From Pseudomonadota bacterium (GTDB lineage: Bacteria > Desulfobacterota > Desulfobulbia > Desulfobulbales > Desulfobulbaceae), in contig WRKE01000300.1 in the NCBI GenBank assembly GCA_009778235.1, positions 1 to 15,932 on the forward strand: a stretch of DNA of 15,932 bases, written 5' to 3'. Below, one piece after another: positions 1 through 5,427 of the stretch (its first letter is position 1; every line of letters starts with the position of its first letter). Position numbers and translations under genes: made by a program. The notes under the pieces were generated by a model. That model was given only the letters and a program-made list of their open reading frames with translations, did no database searches and was not told where the DNA came from.

Positions 1-19
1 ATATCGTTTTCTATTATTA

Positions 20-46
20 ATGCAAAAAATATTTATATTTTTTCAT
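20..46. other. AT-only hairpin in AT-rich end region
   Basis: The first 60 bases are much richer in A/T than the rest of the window. They contain an inverted repeat: an A6-TA arm (24-31) pairs with a TA-T6 arm (36-43) around a 4-base loop, and the stem extends by ATG/CAT with one bulged C. It lies downstream of the leftward carboxypeptidase gene and could help end its transcript, but the stem has almost no G/C and no separate T tract follows it. It may equally be promoter DNA of a gene beyond the window edge. I see no coding sequence in 1-100. Confidence 0.25.
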
Positions 47-100
47 TAAAATTCAATATGCTCCCGCCAAAACCCGCTGCATTGGCAAGAGGAAATGGTA

Positions 101-1342
101 TCAGTTGGTCCGCATGGATCCGTCTGAGGCGCTGTGGCTGAACTGGGCCAGTTGCTCATCTTTTTGTTTCTTGAAGCCGTATTCGACCAGTTTGCCCACG
201 TCCGCCCATATCGTCTCGCTGCCCATGAGCGCCACCACTATGGTCTGGTTGTCCCGGCTGAACTGCCCGACATAGGTCTGCCGCGCCGCAACGGTGTAGC
301 CGGTTTTACCGCCAAGGGCACCGTCCACCCTCCACAGCGCCTTGTTATGGTTGCGTAAAACCTTGCCGTACGAGGTGGTGATGGTTTTTTCCCGCATTCG
401 CCGGGCAAACTCGTCGTGCTGCATGGCGTAGCGGAAGAGGGTGGCCAGGTCGCGGGAGGTCGATTGCTGACCAAGGGCCGTCAGGCCCGAGGCGGTGCGG
501 CAGACGGTATTGCGGGCTCCCCACAAGCGTGCCGAAAGGGTCATCAGATTGGCGAAATTCTCTTCGCTGCCAGAGACTTTTTCCGCCAGGGCAACGCTGG
601 CGTCATTGGCAGAGGCAAGCAGAACCGCATTGATCAAATCGTTGACCTGGTACTGCTTGCTGGTTTCAAGGAACACCTTGGAGCTGGGCATACTGGCCGC
701 GTGGCTGCTGACCTCGACCACATCGTTGTCCTTCAGTGACTTAAGCGCGATCATGGCGGTCACGATCTTGATGGTGGAGGCTGGCTGGCGCGGGTTGTCG
801 GGGTATTTGGCAAAGAGTTCCCCGCCGGTATTCGCATCCATGATGATGGCGCTTCTGGCGCTGATCTGTTTTTCGAACCCCTGGACACCCTCGGCGCTGG
901 CCGCAACCGGAGCGGGATGCGCCGCTTTCCGTGCCGTGGCGGCCTTGGTCTCCCTGGCTTTTTTGCCTCGCCGGGACGGCGCGGCCTTGGAAGCCGGTGC
1001 GGTTTGACCTGCGGCAATCTGCGGCTTTGTTTTAGACAAGGCCGCCTTGGCGGTTCCGCTCGCCTGGGCGCTGCTCTTGGCCTGGGCCGACGCAGGAGCC
1101 GTCGGGCTTGCTTTGGTTTTAGCCGGGCCGGCCGCGGATTTTTTTACCGAGGATTTGGAGGGACTGGCAGCCTGCGCAGCAGGCTTGGCCGCTTCGGGGG
1201 CCTTGGCAATGCTGGGGGTTATTTTCTGTTTATTGGCGGTTGCAGTGGCCGGTTGTACGCTTTGAGCATCCGCGAGAGGGTGAAGCAGCGCAACGATGCC
1301 CACCATCATCAACGACAGGGAAAAGGACAGTAATCGAGGCAT
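101..1342 (-). CDS. D-alanyl-D-alanine carboxypeptidase (penicillin-binding protein, peptidase S11 family)
   Basis: This is a serine DD-peptidase that trims the terminal D-Ala from peptidoglycan stem peptides in the periplasm. All three active-site motifs of the family are visible: SxxK as STIK (residues 189-192), SxN as SAN (244-246) and KTG (346-348). Residues 1-26 form a signal peptide ending LADA, a good signal peptidase I site. Residues 27 to about 152 are an Ala/Lys/Pro/Ser-rich low-complexity linker, unusually long for this family. The catalytic domain follows from about 155, and the protein stops about 65 residues after KTG. There is therefore no room for the C-terminal beta domain and amphipathic anchor of PBP5-type enzymes. 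The ATG at 1342 has no clear Shine-Dalgarno, but it gives the complete signal peptide. The gene is transcribed alone, divergently from the acyl-CoA synthetase. The family call is secure; the paralogue (dacA, dacC or dacD type) is not. Confidence 0.93.
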   Translation of the reverse strand: MPRLLSFSLSLMMVGIVALLHPLADAQSVQPATATANKQKITPSIAKAPEAAKPAAQAASPSKSSVKKSAAGPAKTKASPTAPASAQAKSSAQASGTAKAALSKTKPQIAAGQTAPASKAAPSRRGKKARETKAATARKAAHPAPVAASAEGVQGFEKQISARSAIIMDANTGGELFAKYPDNPRQPASTIKIVTAMIALKSLKDNDVVEVSSHAASMPSSKVFLETSKQYQVNDLINAVLLASANDASVALAEKVSGSEENFANLMTLSARLWGARNTVCRTASGLTALGQQSTSRDLATLFRYAMQHDEFARRMREKTITTSYGKVLRNHNKALWRVDGALGGKTGYTVAARQTYVGQFSRDNQTIVVALMGSETIWADVGKLVEYGFKKQKDEQLAQFSHSASDGSMRTN

Positions 1343-1371
1343 ATGGATCGCGGGAGGTTGAAGATAACTAC

Positions 1372-1390
1372 GTAAATTTATAAAATTTAC
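1372..1390. promoter_or_regulatory. Perfect inverted repeat over the carboxypeptidase promoter, possible operator
   Basis: GTAAATTTATAAAATTTAC is a perfect 8-bp inverted repeat with a 3-base centre. It lies in the divergent intergenic region and covers the predicted -10 hexamer and start region of the leftward carboxypeptidase promoter, where a dimeric repressor would act. It is A/T-rich, so part of the symmetry may simply reflect an AT-rich -10 region. No regulator gene is adjacent, so the binding protein cannot be guessed. Confidence 0.4.
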
Positions 1391-1413
1391 CCGCTCCCTT
1401 CTTGCCGTGTCAA
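1384..1413 (-). promoter_or_regulatory. Sigma70-type promoter of the carboxypeptidase gene
   Basis: On the minus strand a perfect -35 TTGACA (plus-strand 1408-1413) is followed after 18 bases by TAAATT (plus-strand 1384-1389), a 4/6 match to TATAAT. Transcription would start near 1377, giving a leader of about 35 bases before the ATG at 1342. The -10 is embedded in the inverted repeat 1372-1390. Confidence 0.55.
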
Positions 1414-1431
1414 GGGAATAGCCCGTTTTCT

Positions 1432-1460
1432 TTGAAAATCATTATCCGTTATGGTAAACA
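1432..1460 (+). promoter_or_regulatory. Weak candidate promoter of the acyl-CoA synthetase / FadL-like pair
   Basis: TTGAAA (1432-1437) and TAAACA (1455-1460) are separated by 17 bases and would start transcription about 40 bases ahead of the ATG at 1509. The -10 matches consensus at only three of six positions. This is the best-spaced candidate in the gap but is weak. Confidence 0.28.
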
Positions 1461-1508
1461 AGCCAACGATGACGTTATGCGGAATCAAGGAACGAGGGGA
1501 AGAAAAGC

Positions 1509-3290
1509 ATGCAAGCATCACCAGATGAAGCCGAGTTGAACCATGATGGGGGCGAGGAGATCGCCGATGAACAAGTGATGGCGGATCATCTCCCGGTCAT
1601 TCAGGAAAACGCGACTACCTTAAACGGTTTGATCGATATCAGCTGCCGCAAGTACCGGCAGCTACCCGCCACCGGTATGGCGTTGGACGAGCCGCTTTCC
1701 TACAAGACCATGCACGAGCGGATTCTCGCCATCGCCGCCCTGTTGCGGCGGCTTGGGGTCAAACAGGGCGACCGGGTCGCCCTGCTGGGGGAGAATTCCC
1801 ACCATTGGGGTATTGTTTATCTGGCGGTGGTCCGGTTGGGCGCAATCACCGTGCCCATTTTTCCCGATCTTCCGGATGCCGATGTCCATCATATTCTGGG
1901 AGAGATGCGCTGTGATGTGATCTTCCTCACCCAGCGGCAGATCGAAAAAATTTATGATTTAAAGCAGCAGTTGCGCCATGTCATCACCTTTGACGATTAC
2001 CGCGACAACACCGGCCTGATCAGCCCGCAGCCCCTCAGTGACTTCGTTGCCCAGGCGCTGGCCGACTTCGGCGACCAGGCCCGCGACGAAACCTTGGATT
2101 TTCCCAAGGTCGCGCCGGATGACCTGGCCGCTATCCTGTACACCTCCGGCACCTCGGGTTTTTCCAAGGCCGTGATGCTCTCTCACCGTAACCTGTGCGC
2201 CAACACCCACTCGGCCCGCAGCCTCATGCAGATCGTTCCCGGCTGGGTGTTTCTCTCGGTGCTGCCCATCGCCCACACCTACGAGTTCACGGCCGGTTTC
2301 CTGCTGCCCCTGTCGGCAGGGTGCCGGATCATTTATGCCGGCAAGACGCCCACTCCTGCCATCCTGCAGAGGATCTGCGACAAGGAACGGCCCCATGTGA
2401 TGATGGTCGTGCCGTTGATCATCGAGAAGATTTTCAAGAAACGGGTGCTGCCGGCGGTGGAAAAAAGCAGGCTGCTCAGCTTCTTCTGCCGGTTCGGCCC
2501 GAGCAGGAAGATAATCTACCGCAAGATCGGCGCTAAACTGTATGCCTTTTTCGGCAACCGGCTGGAGGTGATGGGGATCGGAGGCGCGGCCCTCAACCCG
2601 GAGGTTGAGGCCTTTCTCCGTGACGCCAATTTTCCCTACCTCATCGGTTACGGCCTGACCGAGGCGTCGCCGTTGATCGCCGGCGGCCCGCCCGGCGACC
2701 CGACCATCCAGATCGGTTCATCCGGCAAACCGGTACCCACGGTCGAGGTCCGCATTGAGGATCCCCATCCCACCACCGGGATCGGTGAGATCCTGGCCCG
2801 GGGTCAGAACATCATGCGGGGCTATCATAACGACCAGGAGGCGACCAAGGAAACGCTGACCGAGGACGGTTGGCTCAAGACCGGCGACCTCGGCATGCTC
2901 GATGCGGCGGGCAACCTGCACATCAAGGGGCGCTCCAAGTCGGTCATTGTTTTGTCGAACGGCGAAAACGTGTATCCCGAGGCGATCGAGCACAAGTTGA
3001 ACGCCTATCCCTTTGTGTTCGAGTCGCTGGTTATTGAAAACCGGGGGTTGCTCGAGGCCTGGGTGTACCCGGACTATGAATTCATCGACGGGAAAACAGC
3101 CGGCCAGAGCCGGACCCAGCGCTACCGCTTCATCGCCGATCTGTTCGAGGAGATGCGTGCCGCGGTCAACGAGCAACTCTCGAATTCTTCCCGCCTCTCC
3201 CGGATTTTGGAGAGGCGCGAACCTTTCGTCAAGACCGCTACCCACAAGATCAAACGGTATTTGTATTCAGCCGACAACCTGCAGGCATAA
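1509..3290 (+). CDS. AMP-forming acyl-CoA (or acyl-ACP) synthetase, long-chain type
   Basis: This 593-residue ANL-superfamily adenylating enzyme would activate a carboxylic acid, probably a fatty acid, to an acyl-adenylate and then to a thioester. Visible motifs are the P-loop YTSGTSGFSKAV (211-222), the GYGLTEASP signature (380-388), TGDLG (458-462) with the ATP-ribose-binding Asp, the hinge region around KSVIVLSNGENVYPEAIE (from about 477), and a C-terminal THKIKRY near the end carrying the candidate catalytic Lys. The P-loop ends SKAV where PKGV is commoner; the key Lys is kept. The ATG is supported by GAGGGG about ten bases upstream. The first 35 residues or so are acidic and not conserved in the family. 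Only 36 bases separate it from the FadL-like gene, so the two are likely co-transcribed for uptake and activation of a hydrophobic acid. Chain length and CoA versus ACP as acceptor cannot be told from sequence. Confidence 0.88.
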   Translation: MQASPDEAELNHDGGEEIADEQVMADHLPVIQENATTLNGLIDISCRKYRQLPATGMALDEPLSYKTMHERILAIAALLRRLGVKQGDRVALLGENSHHWGIVYLAVVRLGAITVPIFPDLPDADVHHILGEMRCDVIFLTQRQIEKIYDLKQQLRHVITFDDYRDNTGLISPQPLSDFVAQALADFGDQARDETLDFPKVAPDDLAAILYTSGTSGFSKAVMLSHRNLCANTHSARSLMQIVPGWVFLSVLPIAHTYEFTAGFLLPLSAGCRIIYAGKTPTPAILQRICDKERPHVMMVVPLIIEKIFKKRVLPAVEKSRLLSFFCRFGPSRKIIYRKIGAKLYAFFGNRLEVMGIGGAALNPEVEAFLRDANFPYLIGYGLTEASPLIAGGPPGDPTIQIGSSGKPVPTVEVRIEDPHPTTGIGEILARGQNIMRGYHNDQEATKETLTEDGWLKTGDLGMLDAAGNLHIKGRSKSVIVLSNGENVYPEAIEHKLNAYPFVFESLVIENRGLLEAWVYPDYEFIDGKTAGQSRTQRYRFIADLFEEMRAAVNEQLSNSSRLSRILERREPFVKTATHKIKRYLYSADNLQA

Positions 3291-3326
3291 GGCCTGATTT
3301 TCAACAACAAAAGAAGGGGGGAATTA

Positions 3327-4595
3327 ATGAAGAAAACATGTGGAATCGCGGGATTGATCCTGCTGGCGGCGACTGGATCGGCGCTGGCCTCGGGCTATCG
3401 CATCCCGGAACAATCAGTAAACTCAGTGGCCCGCGCCGGCGGTTATGTGGCCTACACTCCGGGAGCCGACGCCGCTTACTATAATCCCGCCAACATGTCC
3501 TGGATGGAGAACCGCGCCGTGGTCGAGTCGGACGCCACCTGGATTCATCTGACTTCGATTGACTATATAGATGCCCGCGACGCGGCCAATAGCGGCCATA
3601 GTGAGCCCGAGAATTTTCTCATGCCCACCCTGTTCGTGGTCTCGCCGGAATACAACAATTTCCGGTTCGGTTTCTCGGTGACCGCGCCGGGCGGGTTGTC
3701 GAAAGAGTGGCTGAACACGCATCCGCGCACCACCGCGGAAGAATTCACGGTCAAGATTTTTGAGTTCAACCCCACGGTTTCCTATCGGTTCTGCGACCGG
3801 TTCTCGGTGGCTGCCGGCATCCGGGGCGTGTATGTCGACGGCAGGGTCAAGAGTAATGGGCAGGTGGGTGAAATTGGTGGCTATCCCGTCATGGCCTCCA
3901 GAGACATGGGTGGCAACACTTGGGAGGCCGGCTATAATCTGGCGATGTCCATCCGGCCGGTGGACAAGCTGAATATCGGCGTCACCTATCGGTCCAAGGT
4001 CGAGCTGGGGGTCAAAGGCCAGGCCAATCTGTCGACGAACTTCCCGCCCATTCCAGGCTACCCGCTGACCTACAACGGCGATACCGGGGTTGAAATTCCT
4101 TTGCCGGCTGTCCTGGCGGTGGCTGTTTCGTATACCTTTTTTGATCAGTTGACCGTGGAATTAGGCTACGACCGCACCTACTGGTCGGCCTACGACCGCT
4201 TGGACTTCACCTATCCGACCGCCTTGGGCAATACGGTCTTGACGCAGGCATTCGATGATCCCAAGCGAAAATCATGGTCTGATACCGATGCCTGGCGTCT
4301 GAGCGTTACCTACGACATGAAGAATGACTGGACACTCATGGCTGGGTTCGCCATCGACAAAAATCCCGCGCCGGACAGCACGCTGGGGTTCGAGTTGCCC
4401 GACTCGGACGCCCGCCTGTACTCTGTGGGCGTCCGGTACAAAATCAACCAGGACATGGAAATCGGCGCGGCGTATCTGTATGACGACAAAGAAAGCCGCC
4501 GGGTCAATAACACCCCGTACGGGGGCGCTATCGACGGTGAGATCAAGAACGCCGCCGCCCATCTTTTGACCGTTGGGTTTTGCTGTAAGTTCTGA
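3327..4595 (+). CDS. FadL/OmpP1/TodX-family outer-membrane transport protein
   Basis: This is a 422-residue outer-membrane beta-barrel of the family that lets long-chain fatty acids and other hydrophobic compounds cross the outer membrane. Residues 1 to about 21 form a signal peptide (MKKT start, hydrophobic core, SALA cut site). The mature start SGYRIPEQSVNSVARAG and the downstream AAYYNPANMSW (49-59) match the N-terminal plug region and NPA motif of FadL relatives. The rest shows alternating hydrophobic/aromatic strands, and the last residue is Phe, the usual terminal signal for barrel assembly. A strong ribosome binding site (AAGGGGGG) precedes the ATG. The gene follows the acyl-CoA synthetase, which supports a fatty-acid-type substrate. 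The last codons lie in a 26-base tandem duplication that also supplies the stop codon, and the resulting GFCCKF tail has two unusual adjacent cysteines. Family is secure; substrate is inferred. Confidence 0.9.
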   Translation: MKKTCGIAGLILLAATGSALASGYRIPEQSVNSVARAGGYVAYTPGADAAYYNPANMSWMENRAVVESDATWIHLTSIDYIDARDAANSGHSEPENFLMPTLFVVSPEYNNFRFGFSVTAPGGLSKEWLNTHPRTTAEEFTVKIFEFNPTVSYRFCDRFSVAAGIRGVYVDGRVKSNGQVGEIGGYPVMASRDMGGNTWEAGYNLAMSIRPVDKLNIGVTYRSKVELGVKGQANLSTNFPPIPGYPLTYNGDTGVEIPLPAVLAVAVSYTFFDQLTVELGYDRTYWSAYDRLDFTYPTALGNTVLTQAFDDPKRKSWSDTDAWRLSVTYDMKNDWTLMAGFAIDKNPAPDSTLGFELPDSDARLYSVGVRYKINQDMEIGAAYLYDDKESRRVNNTPYGGAIDGEIKNAAAHLLTVGFCCKF

Positions 4596-4618
4596 CCGTT
4601 GGGTTTAGCTGTAAGCTG
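4567..4618 (+). repeat. 26-base tandem duplication at the 3' end of the FadL-like gene
   Basis: Positions 4567-4592 and 4593-4618 are adjacent copies of a 26-base unit, both beginning TGACCGTTGGGTTT and matching at 23 of 26 positions. The TGA that opens copy 2 is the in-frame stop of the gene; the TGA that opens copy 1 is out of frame. Read in the original frame, copy 2 would end GFSCKL followed at once by TAA, so it may be the ancestral 3' end. Confidence 0.8.
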
Positions 4619-4652
4619 TAACCTTTTCCGCTGTCCAAACGGCGGACCTTGG

Positions 4653-4683
4653 AAGACCCGGAATATTCCGGGTCTTTTTTTTT
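4653..4683 (+). terminator. Strong intrinsic terminator after the FadL-like gene
   Basis: An arm AAGACCCGGAA (4653-4663) pairs perfectly with TTCCGGGTCTT (4666-4676) around a minimal loop and runs into nine T's (4675-4683). It ends the acyl-CoA synthetase / FadL-like transcript. On the opposite strand the hairpin has no T tract after it, so it should work rightward only. The T tract touches the stop codon of the converging metalloprotease gene. Confidence 0.92.
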
Positions 4684-5311
4684 ATCTCAGCAACAGGGTG
4701 TTGGCAAAGCGGATGACGGGCATGATCACCCAGCCGATCACCCCGGTATAAAACAGGGCCAGGAGGATGAGGAATCCGAACGGTTCCAGCTTGGCGTAGC
4801 TGCGGGCCACATTGAAGGGAAGCAGGCCCATCAGTACCCTGGAACCGTCGAGCGGGGGAATGGGGATGCAGTTGAAAACCGCCAGCATGACGTTGATCCA
4901 GACGCTGGCCGCCAGCATGGCCACCAGCGGCTGGAGAACAAAGAAGGGCAGGGTGAATTGCAGGGCCACGAACAGATGGGCGAGCGCCGCGCTGGCCACG
5001 GCCAGGGCGACGTTGGCCGCTGGGCCGGCCAGGGCGACCAGCAGCATATCGCGCTGCGGCTGTCTGAAATAACGGGGATTCACTGGTACCGGCTTGGCCC
5101 AGCCGATTTTCATGATGATGAAGGCCAAGACCCCCAGAGGATCGAGGTGCTTGAGCGGGTTCAAGGTCAGACGGCCGAGATTTTTGGCGGTCGGATCGCC
5201 CAGGCGCCAGGCCACGTAGCCGTGGGCCAGTTCGTGCACGGTCAGGGCGAACAGCAGGGGCGGCGCCTGGATGATCAATTGCCGCATAAGGGTGTTGAAA
5301 TCAAAATCCAT
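4682..5311 (-). CDS. Site-2 protease family (M50) membrane metalloprotease
   Basis: This is a small (209-residue) polytopic membrane zinc protease of the M50 / site-2 protease group, which cuts substrates within or near the membrane. The zinc site is HELAH (26-30) in the first hydrophobic segment. The family's later motif is present as NCIPIPPLDG (147-156), with Asp155 as the third zinc ligand. GRLTLNPLKHLDPLG (46-60) is the conserved loop typical of the compact bacterial subgroup. There are four or more hydrophobic segments and no PDZ or CBS domain. I chose ATG 5311 because CAGGAG lies upstream at about 11 bases; the longer frame would begin at a TTG overlapping the upstream gene and adds a Pro/His-rich stretch without family features. 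It lies 116 bases downstream of the DHH-CBS fusion gene on the same strand, so probably shares its transcript. The substrate is unknown. Confidence 0.85.
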   Translation of the reverse strand: MDFDFNTLMRQLIIQAPPLLFALTVHELAHGYVAWRLGDPTAKNLGRLTLNPLKHLDPLGVLAFIIMKIGWAKPVPVNPRYFRQPQRDMLLVALAGPAANVALAVASAALAHLFVALQFTLPFFVLQPLVAMLAASVWINVMLAVFNCIPIPPLDGSRVLMGLLPFNVARSYAKLEPFGFLILLALFYTGVIGWVIMPVIRFANTLLLR

Positions 5312-5427
5312 GTGAAAAGAAGCTCCTGGAACGGGGTGTGTGCCCGGATGTGGTACTCGGGGTGTGGGTTTGTGAAAAAAAAATAAGGCAAAATTGAGGA
5401 AAAGCGAGGGAAAAAGTGTGGCCGTGG
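5312..5427 (-). other. C-rich, G-poor spacer between the leftward genes
   Basis: Read on the minus strand, the spacer begins with a pyrimidine-rich stretch and a T9 run (complement of 5375-5383), with no hairpin before it, so it is not an intrinsic terminator. It continues with C-rich, G-poor sequence such as CACAAACCCACACCCCGAG and then the ribosome binding site of the metalloprotease gene. The composition resembles Rho-loading (rut-like) RNA and could set how much of the fusion-gene transcript reaches the protease gene. That role is inferred from composition alone. Confidence 0.3.

Noticed and set aside
4653..4683. Bidirectional terminator for the converging genes
   Set aside because: The hairpin has a T tract only on the rightward side; leftward transcripts would meet A's before and no T's after the stem.
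4649..5386. A rightward open frame opposite the M50 protease
   Set aside because: It would start inside the intrinsic terminator, is Gln/His/Gly-rich, and has no ribosome binding site; the leftward frame has the HELAH and PLDG motifs.
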